Assembly (NCBI RefSeq): GCF_028769735.1
Contig: NC_088173.1
Location: forward strand, 18,478,038-18,542,037
DNA: 64,000 nucleotides
DNA from: Zonotrichia leucophrys gambelii
Lineage: Eukaryota > Chordata > Aves > Passeriformes > Passerellidae
Direction: 5' to 3'
Shown piece by piece: positions 14,101-26,736 of the stretch. Below the pieces are notes generated by a model. The model saw only the letters and a list, made by a program, of their open reading frames with translations, did not search any database and was not told where the DNA came from. The position numbers and the translations under genes are program-made. Every line of letters begins with the position of its first letter. Within the stretch, counting starts at the first letter, position 1.

Positions 14101-17100
14101 AATGTAAAGTAGAACTTTGTTTTGGGTTATTGAAGTATTTTCAAAGTGCTGGGGCCACGCAATCCAATTCACATGAGAATGTGACTCACTGTCACAAAAT
14201 AATGTTTCTAGTTGTACATTAACTTTTCACTAATGTTAAAATTATATGCAAAATAGACATCTACATTTTCATGTAATTATCTGCTAATGCAAATTCAGTC
14301 CTTGTTAAGGTAGGATGTGATAAAATAAACTTGACCTTTTCTTTTCTACTAAAAAATATGTTTTGGTGTAAATATTGTAAAAGCAATCAACAAATTTCAT
14401 GTTCTGAGCACTTTTTAGATAGTTTAAATCAAATGTAGAAACCCATATTGCATATGTATAGAAATTGAGGTAATAGCTACAAAAGTAAAAATGCAAATGA
14501 AGTACCCTTTCACTTATTAATATGCAATCAAAACACATCATTACAGCTAAACTAATAATAATATCAACAATAGCAATAATACCAACAACAAAACCAATTC
14601 TATTATGAGATTCTAGCCTGTGCCAGTATTTAACAATACTCACGAAAAATACACACACTCCAGTCTGCTTACAACACCCAAATAAAACTTTACCAAGGTA
14701 AAGAGAGCTTTCCCACACAAGCACAGAAGCCATTTTCCTATATTCTCACTACATTCCTCAAGAAAGTTTTTTTTAAGCTATCGAAACATTTCTGGGAAGG
14801 CATGACTTGTTATTTACAGCATATCCAAAATGTAGCTAAGCCTGTGCCTTTTCTCTTGTAATATTCACAAAGATTTTTATCAGCTCTGACTGCTTATAGG
14901 CTTTGTTGATAGAAGAATCTCTTTATAAGCAAAGAACACTTAATTAAGTCTCAGAACATTCATTTTAAGCAGAAAAATGACATCTGCTTTACAGATAGGG
15001 AATTTCATGAGTTCACAGAAGTAAAACAAGGTCATATACGGTCAGCTGTGGAATAGCCACTGAATTAAAGGTTAATCTCAAACTGTGGCCAAGCTCATGT
15101 TAAATTGAGGGGAGACAAATTTTACTGCAGTTTCCAGATTCACAGTGCCAGGCACTAAATTGTAATTACAAGGATTTTGAACTAACACTGGCTTGGTCTT
15201 TTTTCTCCCAACTTAGATAATTTCCATGTTCTTTAAAGTTTGCACTCTTTTTCAGATCAATTACCCCCAAGCATTTGGTTAATCAGTAAATACCTGCTCT
15301 GGCTCCCTCTGCAAAGCAGTGAACTGTCAAATAAAGTGCATAATTGCTACTTCCTGATCCTGGCACTGTTACATTATAGTTCTAATTCTGATAGATTTCC
15401 TTTAGCACCTTACATTTACAGTCCAAGGTACACTATTTATAAAATGATGCATCATTTAAGCAGGAATCTACTTTATTTTCACTTGAAAGTACATAAACTT
15501 TTTTTGATATATTCAGATTCCAAAGGCAATTGTATCACTGATTTCAATTCACTCAACAGTTTTGATATTTAACTTAAATTTTGCTTTCATTAAAACATAT
15601 TTTTGCAGCCTTATCTTGTCTTTCTTCCCAAATCACATATGTTGCCTATTTAATTAATAAGTTGCACTTACTAAGATTTGTATCTTAGGTAAATGTTAAC
15701 TATGTGAATTCCTCTCATATGTAGAAATTGTAATTTCACTGGACAAAACTCAGATTTTATGTATGTACAGTTTTGTAAGGTTTTAAGACATAAGCATGGT
15801 TTGGAATGCTTTCTAATAATAACCCCCCAAGGGCAGGTTTATTTAGTTCCAAACAAGATTAATTTTCTATCCCCCAGCCTCACATTATTAGTGTACCATG
15901 CACACTAGCAAGCTCCAATGTTTTGTTACGTTCACTTGCATTATACGCCATGGCTTCTCACTGCACATAGAGGTGATTGATAGCCAATCTGACACCTGTA
16001 CTAGCACTGGGTGGCTCTTCTCTCCTTATTGACATTATCTGAAACCACACCAGAGGGCTTCACCTGGAAAACAGTGTTTAGACACTTGCTTGCATTCTCC
16101 TCAAAGAGGTTGAGCCTATTAACCTAGCTCCTTTGTGTAGATGATAAGACTGAGGTGTGTACTCAAGTAGAGTGTCTAGTTAATTGTGCTGTGGAAACAT
16201 GCTGCTAAACACCAATATCAAAGCCAATTGCAAATTCCAACCTAATTTTTCTCACTTTAGCTAAAGGAACTAGAATTGCTTTAACTTAGATCCTGACAGC
16301 AGAGAGGAGTAAGTAAACAAATAGAAGTGGATTTTAGCTTTCTTTTAAAACCAAAATAAACAAAACAAGCTTTTTAGACTTCCACGCCTTCCAATAAAAA
16401 AACAAATTAGTGATATCTAAACTGGCATACATAAATAGTGAAAAAGACTGCAAGTGTATTTACTTAATTAAAAATGAGGCCTAGTTTATAAACCAGACTT
16501 CAATTCAGCCCAAGTGAGTCCAAACTAATCAGAATTGGTTTATTTCCTACATTTATGTAAGGCTCTGGATTCATCTGAAAAAATCCTTACTTATGATTGC
16601 CACACATGATGTACTAAATGATACAGCTATTGGCCATATTTTTTTTGACAAATTTTAAGCAGAGTTCTCCCTTAACCATTATAAAATGTTCTATATTAAG
16701 GAAAAAAAAAAAAAAGGCTCTATATGACCAGACCTTTCAAAATGACTTGGAGCTAATTTTTTATTTATTCTCCTTGGGCAAGTCCTTATTCTCCACAGCA
16801 ACTCATGTTATCTTCAGCCTCAGTTTATTTAATTTCTTCTGGACACGGCTATTTTTTGTCTCACCTTCATAGAATACTCACTTGCAGGAAACAACAAACA
16901 TAAGAATGGTGGCACAGGAAAGGTTTAACCATTCTCAAATTAATATGGCTCTTGGGTTAAAATTTTCTCTGTATAAGCAAAGATATACAGCATTTTTACT
17001 CTCCTATGAGATACCTAAGCTCTTTTTCTTTACACTGGCAATTCAATTTTTTCTTCCCCTTTTTATAAAGAACAACATTAAGTTGACAATAGTCAGAAGT

Positions 17101-17573
17101 AAGTTCAGCAGACAATAACAAAATGAAGTTTTTCCATAGTTTTTTAACATTTGGAAAAGCCATTCTCACAAATGCAGCATGTGTCACAGCACCAGGGTAC
17201 CCAGAGCTCCAATTGGCTTACAGTGATTTATTATAAACAATAATTCTGTATCCTAGCAGTTGCTGGAGCAAGGCTGTGCTGGAGGCCTTTGCACATACAT
17301 ATTGGAATTAATGAAGCAGCAGTTTATGCTGTTTCAAACAGCTGGGGGTGCTTAACTTGTTTTTCTCTACAGAACTTTTGGATTTCATTTGTTTCTGGCA
17401 GTTATGGAATGCAATAAAAGGAAGAATGGTGAATGAAGAGAAATAGAACTATGCGAAAGAGCAATATCTAGACCTAGGTCAACAAAATATGCTCCTCTGA
17501 TAATACAGATACATTTGTTTTCATTTTTTTGCATTGTTTCATCAGTTCTACTTTCCCCAAAATGCTGCATTTG
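8108..17573. other. Unique AT-rich non-coding stretch
   Basis: No recognisable gene or mobile element. A-runs lie at 9900-9912 and 16702-16715. The longest frame is a 142-codon minus-strand ORF at 14305-14733 with a hydrophobic, Phe/Tyr/Ile-rich product. It looks like AT-rich DNA read in frame and has no family resemblance. Several GATA-type motifs (AGATAAG and GATAAGA) fall between about 12240 and 12470, but they are isolated matches in AT-rich DNA. Confidence 0.55.
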
Positions 17574-17613
17574 ATATCAGTAAGATCGAATCTATATCAG
17601 TAAGATTGAAGAT
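17574..17613 (+). repeat. Two-copy 20-bp direct repeat
   Basis: Two adjacent 20-base units start at 17574 and 17594. Each begins ATATCAGTAAGAT and then differs slightly (CGAATCT versus TGAAGAT). This is a small local duplication with a few substitutions. Each copy carries a GTAAGA string that resembles a splice donor, but no convincing acceptor pairs with it. Confidence 0.75.
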
Positions 17614-20600
17614 AGCTACACATATATCTGCAAAACATACCAGGCAGCAGGATACTGACCTTCCCCCTTTTGCTGATCAACTCTGCCTCAGAGCTAGAAG
17701 GAAAATAAAAAAGTGATTTTAGCTGGAATGGCATGTTCTTAATATGGTTCTATTGTTTCTAGACCTGTGCTATTTTAAGGCGCTAAAAAACCTTGGAACT
17801 GCACTGTGCTATGAGGATATGACACCTCTGGTTTGCCTTACCCGGAATTTGTTTCCTCCTGAAGCCACTGCTGTAGATAAACTGTACTCACAGCAGGAAT
17901 TTGTGATGGTTACTGTGGGCAGCCCCATGGCTCAAGTGCGTTCTCAGGGCAGGTGGTACATTCTCATTTTTAAAGTTCTTAGCAAAATAAAATCTAAAAG
18001 AAGAAATAACGGGGCAGTAAATGTAAAACAGTGCACCTGAGAGTAGATTTTAGTATCCAGCTGCTGAGGAACATCCAGAGTGTCCTGAGCTGCTGCTGCA
18101 GAGAACTCGTTAGGATCAGAAGGAGGGAGGCAAAGATGAGAGTTTCAGCTGCTGAAGGGAGGTTGAAGGGCAGCTGCAGAAACTGGAACGTGTGTGATGC
18201 TTCATGCAGAGACTGTGGGATGTGCAGCTGCCTAATTCTCTATGGAACATTCCTTTTCTCATGAATATTCCTTTATTCACTGTATCTCCTCCAAAGGGTT
18301 TGGCAGTGCCACATCACAGGATCCTGTCTAGTACTCTTCAGAGTCTAACTTGCTATCGCTTTTTAAGTCAGCTAAAGCTCTGAAATGATTGCTTATAGCT
18401 GGGGCATGTTTTGATTGCTCTCCTGTCTTCCTTAGGCTATTCAAATGAAGGCAGCAGCTGCATTTTGCCATTCACAGTCATTTATGCCTAAAGGCTCATG
18501 TTTCCTGTCAAAAGCTGGAAGCAGTCATTGTATATGATTTTTGTTCTTCAGTTTAATCGTACATCACCAATGTGTTCTCATAACATATTCCATCTAGTAA
18601 TGACTTTATTGATCCACTCTTCAGTCTTTCATATTTCCATGCATCTAAGCACATTGTAACAAAACTTCCACTGATCATTTTGTATCTTAAATTACACATA
18701 AATACATATTATAGAGCTATTCAACAATCACTCGGTATCAACAGGCTTACTATACAAGGGCCCAAGACAACCTTAACTATCACTGGAAATAATCACAGCT
18801 AAAAAAGGACAGAACTAGGTTGCTACCATCTGCTTCCCATTGCAGATTCTAAATGAAAAAAAAAAATAGAAATAATAAGCAAACATGAAAGGAAAAGAAG
18901 CCTAAAGCCTATAATCAAAAGAGCAAACGATAAAAACACTTTCTTTTTTCTTAAAAATAATATTAATTCATGTGCAGCAATTTTAACATTTAAATTAATT
19001 TTGCTAAAAACACTTTTTTGACAATTAATAACTTTATATTCTTACATTCTAGACATCCTTATCAAGATACACTTCACTATCTAAAAATACTTACTTATTC
19101 TGATATATTGCCTTCTTTTTCTCTCACATTTTTCCAAAGAATTGAATATATCTGTGTTGAAATTAAATCTTCTTCTACTGCATCCATGCTTATGGTTTCT
19201 ATCACATCCTATTGCCTCACAGCCCACAGTGCTGGATTTCTAATATTGCTAATATCACTTCCATAGCAACCCACGAAGATATCATAAACTTGGCATTACA
19301 GCTTCATTCCTAGATTAGGTCTAAGGTGGAGCTGATTTCAAAAAGCAGCTCTTATTAAAGCATACACACACTTAATAATCAAAAGTAATTGCCATTGGGG
19401 TAGGGATAATGGCTTTCAGAGTACTGCAAATCAATTTCACAAAAAAGTTGTCCCTTTTCAACTCTAACCAAGAAAGAAAAGAGCTTGTTTTGTTAATGAT
19501 GTTTAGAATACATTTCCCCAGCCATCCTTAAAGAGAGAACCATATAATCACAGGGATACAATTACTAAAAAAGATAGTATTACTTATGTTTTTAACATGC
19601 TGGATTCATTCCATTGCACAGTGGATACAGCACAGTGTAAAATGAGGGTAAAATCTAGGTCCATCCTTTAGCTGCAAATCTTAAGTATGCACAAATGAAT
19701 GCACAGAATGAATAAGTGAATGAGAAGGAATTCAACTTCAGACACTGCCAAAATAATTTTATCAATAAATCTCTTTACTTTCAAGTATGAAATGTAATAC
19801 ATTAAGTAGAACACATATCATTTGGTCAGCATTCTGGCATGTCTTATGATATATAATGACTAGGGACAAATGGGCTACACTTGTTACTTCCTGCCTGGAG
19901 TTCTAAGTGAAATTGGTAGAGTACAATGCAAGAAACCATACACAGTCTGTACTGCCCCAGGCCTTGCAAATGGGTGAATATCTCAGAAATAAAGGGCATT
20001 ATTTTAGGAGTTACTATATCTGCAGTGGTTTTCCTCTGTAACACGTTTCTTTGGTATCAGGCACAATCACAGAGGAAAATGCTACTCTACTGGTTTCAAC
20101 ATGGGTTTTCTTTGAGGTTCATCAGGAAAGCAGAACATCCAGATCTCTTGACTGAAATAGCATTGGGAAAAGAAAAATCCACTTGTCTATTTATGAGATA
20201 TTCAAGAAGGTTCCTCTTACAGCTTCAGATAATAGGGAAGGCTCTGTAAGAATGAATTCAAAGTGAAAAAAAAGCAGTAAAAGAAATTAACAGTTTTCAG
20301 CAGATAATACCTCAGATTTGTTCTAGTTGTTGGTTTGTTTAGTATATCCACAACTTGTCTGAGAAGGTGAAGAGCTAAGTTTCACAATACAAGGTTATCT
20401 GGGATAGTAAGAAAGGAGCCAAATGTGCATAATTTCAGGGAGGAAAAAAGACTGAACAATTATACCATAAAATGGCAGTTAGAAACAGCTGTAGAAAGAT
20501 AGTGATACATATGGAAAAAAATCTGAATTTCACATACAAAATAATTCATGCTATTCTTTCTCATGAGTGGTTTTCACTACTTTGGTTCAAAGCTCAGGAA

Positions 20601-21006
20601 CAATGAAAAAAAAATGAATTGAACTGAAGAAACCATAAGGAAAAGAGCAAAGTGCAATGCATTGTTATGCTGTCAATGGAATGCATCATGCACTGATGTC
20701 TTGAACACTATATGCAGTTGGTTTTCACCTCAGTAAATTTATGGAGTAACTGGGAAAAGTCCAGAGAAAAGAAATTGGTATGACTTAAAAGTAGAATTCT
20801 TCAGTCTGGAAAAGAGACAGTTAACAGGAAGATGAGCACCTATATATTATTTTTTAAAAATGAATAGAGAGCAAAGGAAAACAGTAATTAGCAGCCTTTT
20901 CCAAGAACTATGGAAGATCAAATTAAACAAGGATGCAGATAGAAAACAATTTTGTTTGTGGATTTTGCCTAATTTTTGTTGTTTGGTTCGTGATTTTTGG
21001 TTTAAC
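17614..21006. other. Non-coding stretch, slightly GC-richer around 17.9-18.2 kb
   Basis: No gene is recognised. Around 17800-18260 the composition is more balanced and two overlapping frames of 98 and 77 codons (17744-18040 and 18031-18264) stay open, but neither product resembles a known protein and neither has a convincing splice context. A good acceptor-like pyrimidine tract ends at about 18436 (TCTTCCTTAG) with no matching donor. The rest is AT-rich with nothing notable. Confidence 0.5.
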
Positions 21007-21056
21007 TTGTTTGTTTGTTTAGGTCTTGGTTTGTTTGTTTTGTTGGGTTTTGTTTA
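21007..21056 (+). repeat. GTTT-rich simple repeat
   Basis: Imperfect GTTT/GTTTT units occur in two clusters separated by AGGTCTTG. On the opposite strand this reads as an AAAC tract. A plus-strand ORF across it (20860-21105) gives a Leu/Phe/Val/Gly-rich peptide that is a by-product of the repeat. Confidence 0.75.
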
Positions 21057-23700
21057 TAACTGCATGGTCACACATTTAATTAACCTGTGGAACTTCTTGC
21101 TGTAAGATCTTGAAGACACTAAAATGAAGACACAGAAATCCTACCTGGGTTAAACCTCCCTAGAACTGAACAGTGCATGGATTGTTAAAAAGCTGAGAAA
21201 ATACCATGGCTTCATGATGATCTGAGGTACAAACCTGGGCTGGAAGAAGCACGCTTGGGAGCTCAGGCTCACACTGTGCCCTTGCCAATCTTTGTTTTTA
21301 TAACACACTACTGCCAGTGGGCAGCGTGGCTGGCATTCCCAAAGAGATCTAATACATTTTCCCAAAGGTCACTGGATGTCTTTCTGGGCTCCTGGGAAAC
21401 TTTTAAGTGCTGTTACTTCACATATATCAATAATTTTTTTTCTTTTTTTTAATAGCAATACGCCCCTCTGCGGTGTTACAATTATTTGTATCAAGCTCAT
21501 GTATGCAGGAGGAATATCAGGCCAGGGCCAACAGCCTGCACTTTTCCCTGAGGCACAGGGTCAAGCAAACAAAACTAGAGAAACCCTGCAGTTTGTGCTG
21601 CCAGTACTGCAAAGTGGGGGAAAGCACACTCAGGCTGAATGCTACCCAAGGAGTGAGCTCTTGCCTCACTAAAAACCTAAAATTTAAGTTCTGCCTTACA
21701 AATTGTAACCAGAGGAATAATTCAGAAGGCAAGACAAAACCAAGCCACAGATTTACATCTATTTGGTCTATGATTTGTCCTTCTTCCAAATTAGATTAAA
21801 GGAACTGACAACTCCCTACATCTTTCAGGAAAAAGAGACAGCAATTTTTTACTGCCAGGAAGAGCATATTAATTAATTATGAATCAAAACATGATGAAGA
21901 AGGATTTCAACAGTTAAAAACCTTCAGTTAGATATCTGAGTACCATGCAGATGTATATATTGAAACTCATTGAAAAAAGTATAACTTAGAAAATGCCCTG
22001 GAAAAGGGAATTTCCACTTATTCATGTTAATAATCTTAATTACCTTGGTTTGCAGTTATTATTTTATGTGGGGAAATAAAAAAGAATTGGGTGGTTTTCT
22101 GGCCAGCATTCCACCAAAATAAATATTTTTATACAAGAAAGTGAGAACATGAATTATTGAGCAGGATAAAAAGATTCTTATCCCCAGTTTCTCATTTCTG
22201 CATCTTTGTGATATTCAAGCCCTTATTATTTTGCTTTTCTATCCTTATAATTAAATATGTCTGTTATAATTTACATTTTCATTTATAGGCATACAAATGG
22301 TAAAGGTGATCTTTGAATTTCAGATGGTACATGAAAAAAAACCCTATAGTTCACTCCATTATATATATTTGATTAAAAACGAAATCTTAAAAGATTTTTT
22401 TTCTATATGCATGGATTAACTGGTTTCTGCAACTGAAAGTAAGAAGGTGTTCTGCCTAGATGAAAAAAAATAACACTTCTGGGGCTGAACCTCATTCTCC
22501 ACTGAGACACTATGCCTGATCTTGTTGTGTTCCAAGGCACTTCTACTTTTACTTGCTTGGGAAACATCAAGATCTAAACCTGATATACTGAGTGCATTTC
22601 CCCAGCAGCTCCAGAATCATATCACTCCAATTTAAGAACAAGATTATATGTCCAAATATGACACAATTCCAGAATTTGACAGAAAATGAATCTGTAAAGA
22701 CATTCAAGGTGGTGCTGAGATCCAAAACTAGCACTGCTCAAAGGTTTATGACTGGTTACTGTTTTCATCAGGCACCCAGTAAAACCACATTCCTAGACAT
22801 TTCTTCTTTTGCAGAAGCAAAAAAATACTAGTCATGTAACTTCAGTTTTGTGGTTCATTCACCACTGTAAAGGACTATAGTGAGTTTGAGATAATAGTGT
22901 TCTTACCACATCTCCTTCATCTATTGCAAGCTAAATGTTATTCAAAAATATGCAGGAATTTTTTTTCCTAAAACCAAGCAAAAGAGAGGAAGATCACACA
23001 TGTGCTTTGCTATTCTATTTCACATTAAATACAGTTCTTTTCCTGCTTGAGATGTCAAATACTGGGTCTCATTTGTCACTACTGTCTCAGCATATTCATT
23101 TTTGTGGACAAATGCTTTACTTTTGCAGATAAAACCATAGTTCTGCTGTGCTGCTGAAACGAGTTTTAAAATCTAGAAACATATTTTGCATACTTGTCAA
23201 ATATTTACTTTCAAATGTAGAGAAACAGGACTCTCTCTTCTGAAGTTCACAGAAACCTATGAGCTGCAGTCTCTTGTCCTCCACTACAAGTTAGCTACGA
23301 CAGGACAGTAAGAGTCTCAATGTCTCAAGAGTGTCAAAACAAATTACCATTTCAGATTACCATTTAAAACAATTGTTTTCTCACTGTTGTGTAAAACACA
23401 ACAAAGAAAGCTTGATTTTTTTTTTGTTATTTCTTAAACTAATCTGTATTCTCAGTGACATAATATGCTATTTGTCTTCACTTTTTGTCTTTAATTTTTG
23501 TTGCTTCTGTAATATTCAAATGATAAAAGCATGTTTCCTGCATTTATTTGCATTATTTTACCTAGAATGCTCATGGCACTCCTTTGATTAGCAGTTGAAA
23601 AGTCCACTAAAATAACTTATTTATTGTAGTATTTTTCACCAGTACTGAGACAGTGTTATAAAACCTGATGCATTTGAGACTGACTTTCTTTTTCCTGTAG
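21057..23700. other. Non-coding stretch with a multi-frame open pocket at 21.46-21.80 kb
   Basis: No gene is recognised. At 21456 a strong pyrimidine tract ending AATAG is followed by about 340 bases that stay open in two plus-strand frames and one minus-strand frame (ORFs 21376-21672, 21473-21799 and 21517-21789). A GTGAGC donor-like site follows at 21653. Openness in several frames at once points to base composition, not selection on one product, and none of the peptides is familiar. The remainder is AT-rich. Confidence 0.45.
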
Positions 23701-23768
23701 AGGTGATTTTCCCTCTCCAATAGCTCGATATCTATTTCCACTTGGTAACAAAGTGAATGAGAAAATAG
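23701..23768 (+). other. Candidate 68-bp coding exon (unproven)
   Basis: Seen in the sequence: a branch-like CTGAC at about 23680, a pyrimidine tract ending TTTTTCCTGTAG, then 68 bases followed by a GTGAGC donor with ATAG before it. Only one frame is open; after one leading base it reads GDFPSPIARYLFPLGNK and runs on to KI, leaving one trailing base. The interior carries a CpG (GCTCGATAT) in otherwise CpG-poor DNA. I do not recognise the peptide. If splicing did not occur, the frame would stop five codons later. An open 22-codon segment beside good splice signals is also expected by chance several times in 64 kb, so this is only a candidate. Confidence 0.22.
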
Positions 23769-25177
23769 GTGAGCAGCTGAAATAAAATATCCTGCAAATG
23801 AAGAGCATCCTGACAGAACAGCTCATTTAAACACCACAAGCGGATTTCAAAGCATTGGCTTTAAAAATAGACTCATGCAGGACGAATAAGCTAAATATTT
23901 GAACTCCTGAAATTTATATTTGGTTTAAATATTTTGACAGAGTTTTTAGTTTAGAATGAGTTTTCTCTATCTCTGTGATAATGGAAATTGTAATGAAATA
24001 CTTTATCTATCTTAGTGAGAAGGCTCATCTTGTCTGACTGGCTTTTGATAAATAGCAGGAGCACAGACTGGAAAAAAATTGAACTAACTAATAGATAAAC
24101 CTACTTATAGATGAAACCTGGTATAAATCTTGTAACTAGAAGCTCTCATTGATATTGCATTCAGAATATTAGGTCATTGAAAAAGTCTCCAGTTATCTTT
24201 TGGTCAGAACTGTAATTGTTCAATATCTCATAACAATTTTTTTATGTTAACCTAGTCACCTCACACACCCAGACTCCAGTGATATTTTCTAACTCAGGTA
24301 CAGAATCAACAGATTAAGAGAAATTGCTCATAAATATAAACTTGAAATTTATTTTCTTCCTTATGCTGAGCTATAAAAGACATCTTTTACCAGACAGGAT
24401 TAAAAAAAATCCCTTTCAATTTCAACTATCGCAATCAGTAGTTGAAATCTTGGTAAGATAGTAATACATTTTAGATATAGCATGTCTCACATCCCTATGC
24501 TTAATACACATACCTTTAAACATCTGTGGTTTAGTTTTCTTCAGTGCATTTTTTGCAATAAATACATTTTTTCTACTAAGCATATTTTATGTGCAGCTTA
24601 ACTATTGCAAAAACTGTAAGACTGTAACTAAGCCCATTTGGCCATAAAATGGATGTTTCAATGAATTTAAGAAAGCATGGAATGGAGAGGATAGGACAGG
24701 AGACAGCCAGTGTTCTTCATTACTACTCGCTTTTTTTTCTTTTGTCACTGGGCTCCTCTTTCCAATATCGAGGTGATGTTTGAATTGAGGTCCAGTCTGC
24801 ACTGGGTCTGTGTGTGGGGAGAGCTCATAGAATGCCAACATGTCAGAGGACAGCAGTTGGAGATGCTTATTATAGAGTTCAATGCTTCAAAACTGACGGG
24901 TCAGATCTCATAATAGCTGGAAACACGGAAGGCTTGTTGTTCAAATAGATATGACTATTTGAAGCAAGCAAAATTCAAAATATTTGCCTTATTTTCTAAA
25001 ATATTTGATATTAACATCTGTACACCTTATCAGAAATGGGACATTGGATACAGTTTTTTTTTTAAATTAGAGCAAATTATAAGTACAAACTAACTTCTCT
25101 GTCTACCATGCTATGTAGTGCATTAACATGTTACAATCCGAACAAAATAATTTTAAATTGTTCTGTGCTACCTCTAC

Positions 25178-25244
25178 CTTTGTTACGGATCCACATGAAA
25201 CAGGTGTCGCACACAGCACAACCATTCTGAAAAATCTCATTAAC
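25178..25244 (-). other. Candidate 67-bp minus-strand exon (unproven)
   Basis: On the minus strand a TTTTTTTCAG acceptor precedes 67 bases ending AAAG before a GTAGAG donor. The phase-0 frame is open and Cys-rich, containing NGCAVCDTCFMWIRNK, with two CpGs. It lies between plus-strand candidates at 23.7 and 25.8 kb, so both sets are unlikely to be genuine. No family is recognised and chance is the leading explanation. Confidence 0.12.
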
Positions 25245-25343
25245 CTGAAAAAAATGTAGACAGGTATTTTTGTAATCAACTCCTTCTTTGCCTAAACATA
25301 GGGAAGCATAACTATAAAACTTCAGTTTTACAGTTAAAAAAAC

Positions 25344-25384
25344 CTTCATATTTTATAACTATTTTTAGTTATAAAAATATGAAG
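25344..25384. repeat. Large imperfect hairpin
   Basis: The arm at 25344-25360 (CTTCATATTTTATAACT) pairs with 25367-25384 over 17 base pairs, with one extra A in the right arm and a 6-base loop (ATTTTT). Two further A-T pairs flank the stem after one mismatch. It is AT-rich, so cruciform formation is easy and chance occurrence more likely than for a GC-containing stem. No terminal-repeat transposon structure is visible around it. Confidence 0.75.
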
Positions 25385-25763
25385 TTTGCTCAATTTTCAT
25401 TAAATATTCTTATACTGTCCTCATGAACCAAGCACAAAGTTAAATAGAAAAATTGTTCTAAATGGACTTGCAACCTTTTGGAAAACAACCAGAAAAACCC
25501 CCCAAGACCCCACAAAGAGGATAAAACAATACCTAAATTAAATTGCTTATAATGCTTTATTCTATTAATAAATAGTGTAAGAGCTGAAGGCTTGATAAAA
25601 TTGGCTTTGATACAAGAAATTAGAACTACTGCTCTTCTCAAGTAATTTCCTAAGTTTTTATTATAGCTACATAAATGAAAGAAGTTTCAGTGCCATATAT
25701 AATATACGGTAGATGACTCAATATATATCTTTGATGCAATAATATTAATACCTTTGTTTCCAG

Positions 25764-25815
25764 ATTCATTCAATCATCTCCCTGATGAAAGATTCTGCAT
25801 ACTAATTTATAATCT
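25764..25815 (+). other. Candidate 52-bp exon with poor donor (unproven)
   Basis: A good acceptor (CCTTTGTTTCCAG) is followed by an open frame containing SFNHLPDERFCILIYNL. It begins with two bases that would complete the single base left by the candidate at 23701-23768. The only GT before the in-frame stop is GTCAAA at 25816, a very weak donor. With that end the leftover two bases fit the candidate at 26285-26351. The phase fit is appealing but the donor is wrong for a normal intron, and the peptide is not recognised. Confidence 0.1.
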
Positions 25816-26284
25816 GTCAAAAAGATTTATTGATTAAGCTAGATTTGCTGCCTGTCGCTTGCCTGTTCAGAAAAAAATAATTTGCTCTCAGGAGGAAACT
25901 TGTGGCTATTCTACCATTAGTCATAGCTGGTTGTCTCCTACACAAGAAAGACACTCACAGCTCTTTGTGCTGCATATGGAATTTTGTTAATGTTGCTAGT
26001 TGGAATAGCAAAGACATATTTAACTCTGAAATATTTACTAGCTTGTTTTTTTTTTTCAGAACTTTCAAAATTTGTGAGCATTTATATGTGTTAAGAATAG
26101 TAATGACCATGGGAAAAGGACAAAGGATAAGAAATATGGATTCGTCAGCTCCAACACAGAAAAGCTTTGATTAATTCCCATATATGTTTTCATGTGTCAC
26201 TGAATTTCTTTACTTAGAAAAATAAATAACAGTAATAAAACATTAAAGAATGGTTTATATTCACTGTGCTTTTCATTTGGACAG

Positions 26285-26351
26285 AAACATTTTGCCACAA
26301 ATGCTTGCCAGAACACACATTCTTGTAAAACTTCTTAAACAGTTTGTCAAG
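26285..26351 (+). other. Candidate 67-bp coding exon (unproven)
   Basis: A TTCATTTGGACAG acceptor precedes 67 bases ending GTCAAG before a GTAAGT donor, a textbook donor sequence. One frame is open: after one leading base it reads NILPQMLARTHILVKLLKQF and ends in VK exactly at a codon boundary. The other two frames contain stops. The peptide looks like an amphipathic helix but matches nothing I know. I found no convincing downstream exon in the required phase. Confidence 0.22.
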
Positions 26352-26692
26352 GTAAGTAGTTTCACAATGTTACTATCTGAGAATCAGCACAGAGTTAATA
26401 ACTGCAGATAAAATTCCATGTAAAAGGAGGGACTTAGGACACTTGCAAACACAAGTTACAAATCTGCAGGGCTATGATTCAGTCCAGTAAATACCACATA
26501 GCACCATGTTCAGTCATGGGAATATTTACAACAAGACTTCCTGACGAAAAGCTAAAAGGTATATAATCAATGGTTCCTACTGTTTCAGTAATAGGTATGT
26601 GACCATGAAAGTCAGTGCCTAGTAAAAATAGAAAGATTCTAGCTGGGAAACAGAGAACACATATTTTTTACCAGAAGCATGTGACCCACCAC
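26352..26692. other. Non-coding, upstream flank of the long A-run
   Basis: No ORF of note and no recognised repeat. I looked for a processed-gene body ending in the A-run that follows, and saw no open frame or AATAAA signal close to its left edge that would support one. Confidence 0.5.

Positions 26693-26736
<44 letters not shown>

Noticed and set aside
14305..14733. 142-codon hydrophobic minus-strand ORF, membrane-protein-like
   Set aside because: AT-rich DNA read in frame commonly gives Phe/Ile/Tyr/Leu-rich peptides. There is no family resemblance or splice context.
21456..21652. Possible 197-bp exon after a strong acceptor, ending at GTGAGC
   Set aside because: Two plus-strand frames and one minus-strand frame are open over the same bases, so openness is not specific. 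Its end phase does not fit the next candidate, and the peptides are unfamiliar.
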